A stretch of 64,000 bases of DNA. It comes from Ceratorhiza oryzae-sativae (Eukaryota > Basidiomycota > Agaricomycetes > Cantharellales > Ceratobasidiaceae). Below, piece after piece: positions 47,001 to 58,523 of this stretch (within the stretch, counting starts at the first letter, position 1; the number at the start of each line of letters is the position of its first letter). The position numbers and the translations under genes were made by a program. The stretch covers positions 2,790,001 to 2,854,000 of the forward strand of contig JARWMV010000232.1 of assembly GCA_030998015.1 (NCBI GenBank), written 5' to 3'. Under the pieces are notes generated by a model. That model worked only from the letters and a program-made list of their open reading frames with translations. It did not search any database and was not told the DNA's origin.

Positions 47001-47645
47001 ATGTCGAGCTCTGCTCGTACGCGTCGTTCTTCTGCGATTAGTCAGCCCATCTCATCCTCGGCGTATACTTCATCATCCAGCTTTACCGGGCATGGGGCGC
47101 ATATGGGGGCACCACCCGGAACCCGTCCGGGTTCCCTGTACGTGAATGACTCGGTCAACCTCGCTGAAGCGTTTGCGGATGTCAATCGAGCGCTTCAGTC
47201 TCGAAGAGCGCGTCAATCGATGGCTGGACAGTCAAACTCGCAAACGACTTCTGCCAAAGCCCCAAAAATATTATCATTGGAGGCTCCCCGTCCACGAATG
47301 TCCAGCCAGCTACAGCCTGCGGGTAATACTTCTGCCCAAGCTGAGCCCCCGAGGATGGCAGAAACCCAAACTCAGCGTGGGCTTGTAGATCATCGATTTT
47401 CAACGATATACCAACCCGGGTATTCGCAGCCACCGCTTCCACCGTGGGAACATTTACGGGTACAAGACAAATCTCGAAGAGCCGCTGCGGCTGAGCATAG
47501 GACTGCAACAAACAGGCCGCAATTAAGGATTGTTATACCGAGCACCCCCGATGCGGTGCAGGCTCATCGTGAACAGAGGGGCTCGTTGGTCAGAGGGCGC
47601 AAGTTTGATAACTCAAAACATCACGCGGACTGCGTTCTCATGTGA
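47001..47645 (+). CDS. Putative prenylated protein with CaaX box CVLM, paralogue 1
   Basis: Single-exon model, 214 residues, start MSSSARTRRSSAISQPISSS at 47001. The body is Ser/Pro/Gln/Arg rich and looks disordered. The short region NLAEAFADVNRALQSRRARQ (about residues 54-73) is shared with the next gene. The protein ends HADCVLM: Cys, two aliphatic residues and Met, a classic farnesyltransferase CaaX signal, preceded by a basic stretch (RGRKFDNSKHH). Prenylation would tether it to membranes. There is no GTPase or other catalytic domain. The length is too great for a typical basidiomycete mating pheromone precursor (usually under about 100 residues), and no Ste3-type receptor gene is in the window. 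Function unknown. The frame is open further upstream, so a longer start cannot be excluded. Confidence 0.65.
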   Translation: MSSSARTRRSSAISQPISSSAYTSSSSFTGHGAHMGAPPGTRPGSLYVNDSVNLAEAFADVNRALQSRRARQSMAGQSNSQTTSAKAPKILSLEAPRPRMSSQLQPAGNTSAQAEPPRMAETQTQRGLVDHRFSTIYQPGYSQPPLPPWEHLRVQDKSRRAAAAEHRTATNRPQLRIVIPSTPDAVQAHREQRGSLVRGRKFDNSKHHADCVLM

Positions 47646-48267
47646 TTTTTCATCTTCTCATGGCGATCTTATTCATATATATTTTGTAGTTTATCTATGA
47701 CTTGCTATCTTATTACGTATTTATTTTTCCAAAAATATCTCTCCGAAGCTCAGACGTTGGTGGCCACACGCTATTTTAAGCCGTGAAGAGTGCATTCGAA
47801 CATCATTCGTGGAAATCTGTAGGATCGCGAATCCTGTGGGATGTATGCGTTCTTTTGTCCACGCTGGATAGACAGGCGCCTAAAAGCCTGTGTCCCTAGT
47901 TCGTTAGACACATCCGCTCCGTACCGGCTATGTCTTCAATTGTGCCGGATTTTCGCCAGGAAGGTCCAGAACGATTAGCAGATGGGCTGAGAAATCAATT
48001 TGGATGTCAAGGATTGAAAGGTGGTGCTCGACACAACAATGTATGAACCTGTTTCATGCAGAGCAGAAAGGCCGGGCGCGAGTCGGTGATGCCTTTTGCC
48101 CAGCGCAACTGTTCAGAGCACTGCCTGGGTGGGTCACTTGAACCTGGACAGCCGGGTGGCGTATTTGGTTTTCTCGATGCCGTAAACAACTTCTGATCAG
48201 GTCAAGGCAACATAAATCTCCACGGCTCCAGGTGCCATGTCCTGTGAAATGATCCCTCCTCCTGACC
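47646..48267. other. Spacer between the two CaaX genes
   Basis: This is the 3' flank of paralogue 1 and promoter of paralogue 2. The bases just after both stop codons are similar (gTGATTTTCATCTTCTC versus gTAATTTTCATTTACTCC). No other gene was seen. Confidence 0.5.
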
Positions 48268-48882
48268 ATGACCACCCTCGCTGCTGCTCCTGAGCATACG
48301 TGGAGACGCAATTCCACCTCCCAGGAGTCCATCGATACACACTCGAGCGAAACCGACGGTCCATATGCCCCACCTCCTATTGCTCTACACCCGTCTCCCT
48401 ACCATGGGATCACTGCGGCAGCATTCACAGACATAAACCGAGCGTTGGCAATCCGATCTCTCAGGGATTCCGTCCGCGCATCCTCTGGTGGCCTTCAACC
48501 AGCGAAAGGTGCTGCTCACACGAGCTCATACCGACGTGCCCCGAAGGACGTGGGGGCCTCACCCGCTCGCCGCAAGGACGTTGTAATCGAGCCCCCGACC
48601 CCATGCGATGCGTCGAGGCCGAAAAGCACAAGTCGGCAAAGATCGTTGAGTACGCCGTTGAAAGCTTTGGCGCCGTTGCGCTCCGGGCGCCCGGCTGCGA
48701 AGACGAAGGGAACACATAGGGCCCATCTCGAGGTGGCGTTGCCTCCAGAGGGGGGCAAATCACACACCAGCGTAACTTCCTTGGGGATCGCTCCATCGGA
48801 AGGGGAAAGGGGAGCTACGCTTCCACATGATTCTCGACTGGCGGAGAAGCGAGGGTCAACGGTTCGTTGTATTATCATGTAA
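48268..48882 (+). CDS. Putative prenylated protein with CaaX box CIIM, paralogue 2
   Basis: Single-exon model of 204 residues, start MTTLAAAPEHTWRRNSTSQE. The region ITAAAFTDINRALAIRSLRD matches the AF-x-D-x-NRAL-x2-R-x2-R block of paralogue 1. The rest is Ser/Pro/Arg rich with no recognisable domain. The end EKRGSTVRCIIM is a CaaX box of the farnesyl type with basic residues before it. Only the central block and the C-terminal signal are conserved, so the pair appears fast-evolving around two constrained elements. Same strand as paralogue 1, 620 bp downstream, which suggests tandem duplication. Confidence 0.65.
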   Translation: MTTLAAAPEHTWRRNSTSQESIDTHSSETDGPYAPPPIALHPSPYHGITAAAFTDINRALAIRSLRDSVRASSGGLQPAKGAAHTSSYRRAPKDVGASPARRKDVVIEPPTPCDASRPKSTSRQRSLSTPLKALAPLRSGRPAAKTKGTHRAHLEVALPPEGGKSHTSVTSLGIAPSEGERGATLPHDSRLAEKRGSTVRCIIM

Positions 48883-49194
48883 TTTTCATTTACTCCTGGA
48901 TCTTTGTATTCCTCGTTGTTTGTACTTTTATATCGGGCTATTGATGGACTACGAGGCGCTTTTTGCTATGGGTTATTTGTACTATTTACTACGTCACATG
49001 TTAATTACATCATCAGCTTTCCGTTTTGGGGCGTGTTTGCCTTGTGTACTCCACGCGGTGATCCCCTTGAGCCTTATCCGTCACTTGCTGCCTCACTCTT
49101 GTCTCTCACCACCACTCTGATTGATTGGTCCCCAACGTTTCTTGTGTTTGATTTTCTGTTTTCTTATTCTTGATTTATTGCTACTTTCGATATA
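48883..49194. other. Short intergenic, promoter of the coiled-coil gene
   Basis: T-rich stretch. A hydrophobic plus-strand frame at 48904-49173 is a composition artefact of the T-rich sequence. TATAATGG overlaps the ATG at 49195. Confidence 0.4.
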
Positions 49195-51957
49195 ATGGCA
49201 CGCCACCGCGCCACGCGCCCCAGCATTGCTTCGGTAATTTCGACAACAAGCACGAATGGAACTCGCACACGCACCAAACTGTCGTACGAGCAGAGTAAGA
49301 GCGATTGCATCAATTAGGGTATGGTTGCTCGAAGCTGACTTGCGAGCGTAGATGCCCTTCTAGCATTGGCCGAGAATAGCCTGAAGAAGAACAAGAAGCC
49401 TTTGAATGTTTCAGCCATTGTGAAAGCCGGTCGGTAACCGATTTGGTGACTTGTGGCTCATCATCTGACGTTTTCTCCTTGTAGCTGAGCGCCGGGCACA
49501 TGAACAAGGGCTTGAGCTCGGTGTTCGAGCTAGACCGGGTATAAAGAAAGCGGTCGAGAAGCTTGTGCGCATACGGTGCCCGGTTCCCGGGTAGTCAAAG
49601 CTAACCTCCTTTATTGATCCAGACTGAACGTGGTGCCATTGCTGAGGCTCCCAGGAAAGGCCGTTCTCCAGCCGAATATCGCCTGACGCCCAAGGCCGTC
49701 AAAATGTAAGTACAGGATGGCAAAGTCGAGTTGTTTGTTGACCATGGTCCAGCTTCAACGACGCAAAATCCCATCGCCGATCTGATATTGGCATCGCAAA
49801 GGAAACCATTGAAGTTTTGAAAGGTATGACGTTTGAACTTGCTTCAATGGTCATATGAAACCATCGCATGGACAGGAGACGCCGAGAGACCAAGCAAGCG
49901 CCGCCGCAGTAGTGTTTCGACCACAGTTGCTTCCCCTACTCGATCTGCGCAACAAGTTACAATCGCCAAACTTAAAGCGGAACTAGCGGCCGCGCGGTCT
50001 GAAATCGAGTCCCTCAAGAAGTCTAATAATGATCTTTTGGATCAGCAGCTTGATGATGGCGATGACGATATATTTGACTCGCCAGTTCGAAATGCCAATG
50101 CCCGCAAAGACACCGATTTAGCTACACGCTCCCTGCTCGCTCCTCCGCACAATGTCTCTTTCTTGGGGAGCCGCCCAACTCGCCCTACAACCCCTGAGCC
50201 TACCGAGAACGGATCTCCTGAATACGATGCTCCTGGCGAATTTGACTTTACCATGGCTATCCCAAGAGAGATGACTCCAAGCTTCTCTCTGGACGCCGGA
50301 GGAACTCGAGGTACACAGGAAGAGCAAATAGTTCCAGAAAAATCAGAATTGGAGCTGAAGGTATGGTGTTTTTGGGAAACAGGGGCAAGACAGGGGCTGA
50401 ATATCATCTAGATTGAACGCCTTGAGGCTGCTATGTCCGAACTCGTGCTCGAAAAAACTCAGATGGCTGAAGAAATTGTTGCCCTAAAGAACCAAGTGGA
50501 ACATGAGCGTCAGAGTGTGACTCATCTGATGCAGGTCCAACACGAGGCGGACCTAGTTCGTGTAGAGCTTGCGCAGGTCTCCAAGGATCGCGATTCGGCG
50601 GTCAAAGACGTCTCGTTCCTGACTCAGGATAATGCAGCGCTCGAACGGCGGTGCGTCGAGGTCGTGACCGCCAAACAACAGCTGGAATTGACCATCTCTC
50701 AACTCAACGCTGATATTGAGGCGCGCATCACGGCTGAGGCTGAGGTCCGGGCTAGCTTGGCTGACACAACCCAGGAGCTCGGAGCTACCAAACAATTACT
50801 AGCACTTGCCCAAGACGAGACGCTGCGCCTGTCCGAAACTCTTGATATGGAGTATGGAACGACTGCTCTGTTGACGAGCAACTTGTCCGCTCGGGAATCA
50901 ACTATCGCAGATCTCCAGGCTACAGCAAGTCTTACGGAAAACCAACTCCAAACCCTTCGAGGGGAAGCCACAGCACTTCGCGAAAGCCTCGCATCTGCTG
51001 AAGAGCGTGCTTTGAGAACTGAATTGGTTGTTCAAGAACGCGACGCGCAGATCCTAGGGTTGAAGGCCGAAGAGGAGGCTCTGCGATCGACCATAGAGGG
51101 TCTCCAGGGGCAAAATAACGATCTTCTTTGCGAGAGGGCCGAACGTATCTCTCAACTCGATGCTATGAAGGCCAAGGCAGAACGCGACCTCACCAATATC
51201 CAGGATCTGGACAAGGCAATTGAGGGGCTAAATGCGCAAGTCGACGCTCTCCGCGATGACCTTGATGGCGCCCTGGCCCATAGCGATCAGCTTCGGGCCA
51301 AGGCGGAGGAAGATAGCGCTGCTGCTGGTCGGCTTATTGCAGAACGTGATATCACCATTGCAGAGCGTGATGTTCACCTGGCGAAACTCGGGCGCAATCT
51401 TCACAATCAGGTCCAGCAACTTGGCGAGAGTCAGGCTCGGGTCAATCAGCTGGAGGCTGCGCTCGCCGCATCCACTAGGACAGCTGAATCCTTGAAATCC
51501 TCGCGTGAAACGCTGGAAGGGGAATTGGCCAGCGCGGCTGATACAATCGTGGAGCTCAGCAACAAGATCGACAGTCTCGAGGCCAATGATCAAGCCAATG
51601 CCAAATACATTGCAGAATTAAAGCTAGACCTTGATAGGCACAAGAGATCAATCGAGGAGCACCAGGACTTGATTTCGAAGCTCGAGTTGCAGCTCCAGAG
51701 GCTGCGTGACATTGAACTCGGGAGGCTGCGAAAACGGCAAGCTAGGATTAAGGCTGAGGCTGAGCGTTTGAGAGAGGAAGAGGACGAGTTGACTCGCGAG
51801 ACTATCGACGTGGATCAGTGGGATGTGAGTCGTCTCGTTGATTTTGTATCTGAAACCTCATCTGACTGGCGTGGCAACCTATGCAGGAGGGCTTGACGCA
51901 ATCGCGTGCTGCTCGGTCTAGCCTCGCCCCCAGCTGGACTGCCCCCTCTTCTCCCTG
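49195..51957 (+). CDS. Long coiled-coil protein, unknown function
   Basis: Start MARHRATRPSIASVISTTST at 49195; about seven exons. The N-terminal 200 residues contain a basic segment PSKRRRSSVST (possible nuclear signal), preceded by SPAEYRLTPKAVKIF. From about 49960 the protein is a heptad-rich coiled coil (for example VTIAKLKAELAAARSEIESL), interrupted by an acidic linker (LDDGDDDIFDSP) and a Pro/Thr patch. It continues for more than 450 residues in the last large exon (50433-51823). The final intron (51824 to about 51886, GTGAGT/GCAG) leads to EGLTQSRAARSSLAPSWTAP and stop at 51957. I do not recognise the family. Possible roles are as a spindle, centrosome or nuclear-envelope scaffold, given the neighbouring mitotic genes, but this is speculation. 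Confidence 0.7.
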
Positions 51958-52173
51958 AATCGCGTCTTGATTGTGTTTCTTATTACGTCTGGAGCTATAT
52001 ACACGTTATGTAACGTGAGCCCCTTTATCATCGGTAACTTTATGCGTTTCTCCGACCATTGTGTAACCACATTTTATTCCTTCCTATCTCATTCTCGCGA
52101 CTGTTTCATTCGGTATCTCACACGTTTGGACTATCGGATGCATTTTTTTAAGTAAATATATGTCACCGGTTTA

Positions 52174-53180
52174 TTATGCGAAATCAATATGAATGTATTT
52201 TTCCCAATTGCGTTTACTGTTGATTGTGTTCGTGACCGAGGATTCATCTAAGAGATTCGGGCAGCTGACGAATGCAATAGCGCGAAGGTGTGGCCATTTC
52301 TTTGACCAATCTACCGAGGTGAGTGCCTCATGGGCTATTTAATTTCAGAACACCAAGCCTAAGCGAGAAACGGTCGAGGCACTTACCAAGCCAAGAATTG
52401 TAGCTCAGATCAAGTGCTTCTAGTAGGTGCAATATTCCGGACAGTTTGGACATCATGGCTCTAGGCGTGGTATCAAGGTCAAGAGGAGATGCAACGAGAG
52501 CGAGATGAGTAATGGTAGGTGGGAAAAAAGACAACTGTTTGGAAAGTGGGTGGGCGAGAGAGATCAACACTTTCAGAGGGGGAGGCGTGTATTCCTCTGC
52601 ATCCCACGCAAGCTCTTCCTCGGTTTCGCCTTCCGTAGGCTGAGCATCTATTTCTGCGCATGTGAGGGCGTCCCGAATAAATGCACCACCAAGGTTAAAC
52701 CCGCCTGCGTCCTTCCCGACGAGGATGATTTCCCCGTCTGCACCTTGTTCTCCAAAAGCAACGCCCCAGAGTTCTGCCAGTGGTTCCCAGGAAGTGGAGA
52801 GTGTATGCTGGCATGTCGAACTATGGACCTCCGGATGTGCGCCGGCAAGTCTGAATTAATAATTTGATCGTCGATGCGGTCGGGAGCCAATAGTTTACAC
52901 AAGCACATCTCTCGCAGGGTCGGTATTGGCGATCGAATATCTTCCGCTTGAGCTGCGTGGGGGATCAACCCAGGCCTGTCGATATGAGCGAGTATCCATC
53001 CGAGCGCACGTGCACGCCATTCTGGGTGTGGGGCTACGCTCCCCGGAGTGGATCTGTGATTGCTGCTCGCCGCTGATGAGGCATGAGCTGAGTACGCCCA
53101 ACTTGGTGGGGGGCGGGGTCCCGCGGCACGGGATCGGGGGTAAGTCCTGAGTTGGTGGGAGAAGGCGAGAGGAGCAAGCA
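52174..53180 (-). CDS. Leucine-rich-repeat-like protein, unknown function
   Basis: Minus-strand gene read through three introns. Segments in order: ARALGWILAHIDRPGLIPHA, SPIPTLREI joined to LAGAHPEVHSSTCQHTLSTS and WEPLAELWGVAFGEQGADG. These are followed by ILVGKDAGGFNLGGAFIRDA, PPPLKVLISLAHPLSKQLSF, PPTITHLALVASPLDLD and LLEALDLSYNSWL, and by WPHLRAIAFVSCPNLLDESS in the last exon, with stop at 52174. Leucines at regular spacing (LKVLISLAHP, ITHLALVASP, LEALDLSYN, LRAIAFVSCP) look like irregular LRRs of the F-box/LRR kind common in Agaricomycetes, but no F-box is visible. The start codon was not identified; 53180 is the open edge of the frame. Confidence 0.6.
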
Positions 53181-54051
53181 AGGGTGCGGGTGCGGACGTC
53201 AGGGTGGAGGCGTGTTGCTGAGATCTGTGGAGGGCGTGTTCACGTCTTCGGATAACACAGTGGGTGGTATTGTTAGGCAGCAGAAACTAACGGGATAGGA
53301 CGGCTCTACCTGGATTTCTCGATTAAGGAGTTGACATTAGGCTCATAGTGCGTTGGTGGTCGGATCGTACGGCGCAGATGATCGGACATCGGGAAGCAGG
53401 TCGATTGCGGGGTCAACAGTCGACACGAGTGGGGCACGAGATTGTCAAAGGTAAAATTCCGGGGTCAACAAGCGCAAGAACGCTGGCACGACTTTCCCTC
53501 GCGCCGGCTTCCGTACGCTTGAGGAATACTGATACGCTAGGGCTATGGGCCTAGAACTCTAGGAAAAGCAGACACATGCTTATCGTGCTTGCAGCCTGAG
53601 CCTGTGAGAAGATGTGCAAGTTCAAAGTCCGCTGGTCATGGCAGGAAAGTTAATCAGTGTGCCTCCCTAAGGACTAATGACCTGCAGGGGTCAGCTTTGT
53701 CACGTGATATACTTCGCCCAATGCGTCGCTGCAGCGATACTCTAATCTACTTGCTGATATTAGGGTTATTGTTACCCTGGGATCTGAGCTTGCGGAAAGG
53801 CCCCATTGCATGCCCAGTAACTTCTCGCGTAAATAGGCTATTTGAATATCGGCTCAATTACCTACAAAGTTCTGTACTATGATAGACGAGAACACTCACA
53901 AGTGGACCAGTGGGAGAGTTCCCATTCTACTCATTCGCTTGTAGTAGTGATTTTAGATTACAGGGTATAGATATTAGGAGTAAAATACAGTGCGTATACG
54001 AGTAATTCTACAAATACTCCCATCGAAGGCAAAATCAAAAGGGCGCGTTTG
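53181..54051. other. Intergenic, no gene seen
   Basis: 870 bp between the LRR-like gene (upstream side) and the 3' end of the Sos7-like gene. The first exon of the LRR-like gene may lie here. No other feature was recognised. Confidence 0.4.
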
Positions 54052-55281
54052 CTACCCTCGCAGTCTCCAGAGGATATCGCGAATAAGTCTGGGAACGTTG
54101 TTGGCGGTAATAGCCAAGTCAACTGATTCAGCAATATTCATGTCTAGATCAATCAGCTAATACACAGTTAGAATCGAAGGCAAAAAGTGATGCGCAGGCA
54201 ACTCACACGAGCACCGGCGAATTTGTGAGTGATGATGGTCGAACACTAGCGCTAACGTAAATCGCGGCTTATTGTATACTAGCCAGAGCTCATTGTTTGA
54301 CACGGCTCGCACACTTTCCACATCGAACAGGTCCTTCCAGAGCTGAATGGCGGACCGGTGCCATGCGCATTGCGCCTCCGCTTCTTGAGCTGCCCTGCCC
54401 CCATGTGCTGCTCGCTCTGCGACTTCTCTAGCTTTGGCAGCAGCTTCAGGCCGAAGTTTATCAAAGGAAGTATGAGCGGAGGTTAGAGCGTCGCGTGTCG
54501 CAGCACATTCAGCAGATAGGGATTGGAGATGCTCGTCTAATGATTGAAGTTGGGTAATTTGATCATCCAGTATTTGTTCAGCTTGACTCTGGGTCACGCG
54601 CTGTGGGTCAAGGCATGAGGTGAGAAAGGGGGCGGCTATTATGTATAACCATCGCTCACCTGTGCAATTGGATGATCACGCCTCAGCCGTGCGAGCTCTA
54701 GCTGCATATCCACAATTTCTTTGGCCATTGCTTGAGCATCTTCAGTTTCCTTTGCGATTCTCGCCTGTTCTTGGGCTATTTGTTCGGCAAGTTCCCGATG
54801 CTGAGCAAACGTCGCATCGAGCTGTACTTTGGCGGCCTTGAGTGCGGCCTTGGCGTCGGCGGTCTCGGAAGCAAGTAGGGCCATATCAGTATCCTCAGGC
54901 GCAGAGCTGAGGAGTTTGATAAAATCTTCTTTGGCGGATTGCTCGACGTAGCGGAACTTGAGCTTAGCGACATATTCCTAGAGCGTAGAGGTTTAATGGA
55001 AAGCGACTTGAATGCAATACTAAATTTACTTTTTGTATTTGCACTTGTTCTTCAATGGCAAGGGGGTTCCCAAGGTCTGCCCCTAGTTGCGATCCAAGCG
55101 CCCCATGGGTTGTAGCATAGGCAGCCTTGAGCTCGCTCGCGTGGGATGGTCTGTCACCCAGCTCCTTGACCAAAGCGAGTGTGTTACGAGCGCTGTTGCC
55201 AATGATTAGTATGGTCCAGGAGTTGCAGAGATAAACTCACATTGTCGGATCGAGCAACGGATCTTCGCCAGTGTTGTTCAT
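54052..55281 (-). CDS. SOS7: Kinetochore protein Sos7-like (KNL1-complex partner)
   Basis: Start MNNTGEDPLLDPTI at 55281, then ALVKELGDRPSHASELKAAY. The block EYVAKLKFRYVEQSAKEDFI is the part that I recognise as typical of the Sos7 N-terminal domain. Two long coiled-coil stretches follow (LDATFAQHRELAEQIAQEQA; SQAEQILDDQITQLQSLDEH), and then a small globular C-terminal part with SAIQLWKDLF and NNELWLVYNKPRFTLALVF. The likely last exon gives LIDLDMNIAESVDLAITANN then VPRLIRDILWRLRG with stop at 54052, but the junction at about 54205 does not splice in frame with any clean donor, so one base may be wrong. Sos7 (Kre28 in budding yeast, ZWINT in animals) binds Spc7/KNL1 at the outer kinetochore. 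Divergent from the kinesin gene. Confidence 0.72.
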
Positions 55282-55389
55282 CGTGGTGGTCGGATGCAGG
55301 ACGCGCCTCTTGACACGGTCACGTGCTCACTGTCTCTGTTGAACTCCACCACGCTCAGCAACTTTCGAGTCCTTGCACAATCAGCTGAA
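55282..55389. promoter_or_regulatory. Short bidirectional promoter between Sos7-like and kinesin genes
   Basis: Only 108 bp separate the two start codons, which point away from each other. No TATA box is evident. Any promoter elements must be shared or lie in the transcribed leaders, so co-expression in mitosis is plausible. Confidence 0.6.
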
Positions 55390-58273
55390 ATGTCGGCATC
55401 CGTGCGTATCGCGTGTCGCGTTCGCCCGTTCATAAACTCGGAGGCTCGCGATGACTCGGTCGAGGTTCTGGATAGTACGAGTGTATCAATAATTAATCCC
55501 CAGGACGCCGCGAAGCGCTTCCGTTTCAAGTGGTTGCCTCCCCGTCTATATTGCTCATCACCGTGACTGATAGCAATCAATTAGCTTCACCTCTGTACAT
55601 GGTCAAGATGCGACACAAGAGCAGGTGTTTGATCGCGATGTATTACCACTGCTAGCAAACGTATTTACGGGACATGTGAGACACCGTCCTCTCCACATTC
55701 CCCGCCTTGCTAACACACTCAGACCGTTACGATATTTGCATATGGAGTGACCTCCTCAGGCAAAACTCATACCATGCAGGGTAGTCTGGAACAGCCTGGT
55801 ATTATTCCTCGCGTTGTGGACGTAAGTGACTCTGCGTGAAACCTGAATGTGCACTCAACCATCGGGCAGGCTCTGTTCAAGCGAAAAGAAGCTATGCAAC
55901 AAACCAAGGTTTCGTTGGAGCTCTCATATATGGAGATTTACAAGGATGATGTGTTCGATCTCATGGTATCTGCGAGGGTAAGTTTCGCCTTTTCGTTCGG
56001 TTGTTTTCTCTGCTCATGAAACACTCTAGGAGGCCAAGCTACCTGTCCGGGAGGACGGCAAGGGCAAGGTGTTCGTGGCTAACTTGACGGAGACCCTCAT
56101 CGAAACAACAGAAGAGTTTGATACTCACTTCGCGTAGGTTATAGTTTTATCGCTCTAACGCGCACCCACTGAAGCTATTTTGTGTAGCGCGGCATGCAAG
56201 GGGCGCTCGGTTGCTGCAACCAACTTCAACCGAGCATCCAGTCGCTCTCATGCTATTCTGGGCATCAAAGTTACTGTGAAGGAGAACTATCCTAGCGCTC
56301 CTAGTATGTTCTGGTTTTATTCCCAAATCATACGCCGACTCGATTTCTTTTTAGCATTGATCGGCAAAGTCAATCTGGTTGATCTTGCCGGCTCCGAGAA
56401 CAATAAGGTGCGTACGCATCTCCTTAGGCAGCCTACTACTCGTGTACTAAATAGAGCAAACGATAGATGACTGGGAACGATGCTATCCGCATGGCTGAAT
56501 CTGCGGCTATCAACAAATCGCTGTCCGTTTTAGGTCAGGTCGTGCACGCACTCAATCAACGTGCCAGTCGTATTCCTTACAGGTAAACCCCTTCCATCAC
56601 AAACCATCGTTTATACTTATCCCCTGTGTCCCAGGGACTCTAAGCTCACTCGTATTCTTCAAGACGCTTTGGGTGGATCATCGATTAGCTTGTTAATATG
56701 CAACATCGCACCTGGTGCACGATTCAAACAGGATACTCTGAACACACTCAATTTCGCTAGCCGAACAAAGGAAATAGAGAATCGGCCAGTTGTCAACCAA
56801 AAAGGTAAACATTGCCTTCTCTGTAATGCTGTATACATGTACTAATTATCATTGAAATCCAGCCCCGCCCACCCCCACCCTATCTGCCAAGACGTCACAA
56901 TCTAGTATAGGGATCGGTCGTCCTCCCCGCCGAGGCTCCATGACACCAACTTCATCGCATGGTGCTCTGCCTGTGTCAGTCTCAACTAGTGGTATCCCTG
57001 TCCAGTCGCGCCGTATGTCATTTGGGGCGCGCCACGTTTCAGCTGGGCCAAGCGGAGCAGGATCCACAGTGGTTGGCACAAGCCGGATTCAGCCTCCTGC
57101 GCATGGACGAAGGGCTAGCAGCGTTGGCCACTCGAGAAGGCCAAGTGTTTCGAGTACGCCAGGAGAAAACGTGGTAATCGGGCTTACGGAGAAAGAGGTA
57201 GAGGCCAAGGTATGTAGTTTTCTAGCCAGCCCGTGCGATATAATTTAGGAACTCGTTTGTGTTAGATTGCAAGTGCTGTGCAGGCTGCTCTTGCGAAACG
57301 CGAAGAGGAGCTGAAGGAACACGCAATGCAGGAAGTCCAGCGGATGGAGGCTGAACGCCGGAGACGAGAGGAGGAACAGCGGGCGGAAGAGGAACGACAG
57401 CGACGAGAGCAAGAGAAGCAGGAAGAGCTGCGCAGACAAGAGGAGGAGTGGCAGCGACGACGAGCTGCAGAAATATCTGAGGACCCTAGGAGCGGACCTC
57501 CATCGTATTCGTCTGTGGCCACCCCACTCCCGAAAAACTTGGATGAAACGCTTGTGGACATGGCTACGCCCCTAGCAAGACGTCACTTGGAGCTCCTGCG
57601 TAGGGTTGAAACGTTAGAGCAGAGGTGAGCGCATGACAGCGTTTTCAGGCGGAACCCCATGTTAATGATATGTTATTCTGTCAGCCGCGATGGACCAACC
57701 GACATGGAAATCGCAGTCACCATGGACCTCGCCACTAGGAAAAAGGTTGCCAAGTCGCTAATCAAGCGGGCAAGGGTATACCAGAACCAGTACGCCCCAG
57801 CTTCCCGGTCGTATTAGCTGCAATTACTGGTTCCTAACCGGGTCTACAGGAACGACTTACCCAGTGCGTTGCAATACTACGTCAAAGCTCAGCCATATGC
57901 GCCCGATAATGTGAAACTCCAACACCGGTGAGTCGGGATGAACTGTTTCCGAATTAAACAAATCGAACTCGCATCATCCGATTCCGCTTTCCCAAATCAG
58001 CCGTACCATGGTTACTTATACAACTTGAATAGGATTGACAAGCTACGGGAGGCAATTGAGACTGGCAATCCCTTCATCCCTTCTCCAACCCTGGAAGGTG
58101 GTAGATACAGCAATGACTCGCTGGCGTACAAATCCGTTTCGACGCCAGCTCGAAAGCGTGGACGGGTGGGTGCGCTGGCAGAAGTCACGAATGAAGGGGA
58201 CGATTGTGAAGATGTAGAAATGGAGGTGGACGAGATGGGCGTGAGGCGCCGCCGGTCTATCGCTGAATATTGA
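55390..58273 (+). CDS. Kinesin motor protein, probably kinesin-10 (KIF22/Kid-like)
   Basis: N-terminal motor: [21 protein letters not shown]-loop [16 protein letters not shown], '[17 protein letters not shown]', '[17 protein letters not shown]', switch [15 protein letters not shown], switch [16 protein letters not shown], then [17 protein letters not shown] and [18 protein letters not shown] with [15 protein letters not shown]. At least ten introns. After the motor comes a Ser/Pro/Gly-rich linker, then a charged helix of Arg/Glu repeats (57290-57480). The tail resembles one TPR-like pair ([19 protein letters not shown]), followed by [20 protein letters not shown] and the end RRRRSIAEY. The 'VREDG-x-G-x-V' block and short motor-to-tail distance fit the kinesin-10 chromokinesins, which push chromosome arms away from spindle poles. 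Subfamily placement is tentative. The KIF22 DNA-binding HhH tail is not visible. Confidence 0.88.
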
Positions 58274-58523
58274 TACCCCACTTGTAGTTGAACCCGGAGT
58301 TCTTGCATAATTTCTAAATGCTGTCCCGCACACCACTTATAACACACTATCGTTTCAACGTCTGTATATGTTGTCCCATCTATATGCTATATCGATTATT
58401 GGATGCGTCGTTGATCAAGAAAGCAGTTTGAGATTCACATGAATGAAACTACGAGGTACAATGCTTTTGTCATAAATACCATGAGTTGGGGGTGCTAGAA
58501 TAGTGTGTCGAAGGCCGATAAGT

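Noticed and set aside
48300..48719. Alternative frames inside the second CaaX gene (plus 139 codons; minus 120 codons)
   Set aside because: Neither preserves the NRAL block or the CaaX end shared with the neighbouring paralogue.
47001..48882. Mating pheromone precursor genes
   Set aside because: The CaaX boxes fit, but the proteins are over 200 residues, lack a recognisable pheromone-processing motif, and no pheromone receptor is nearby. Kept only as a possibility in the finding.
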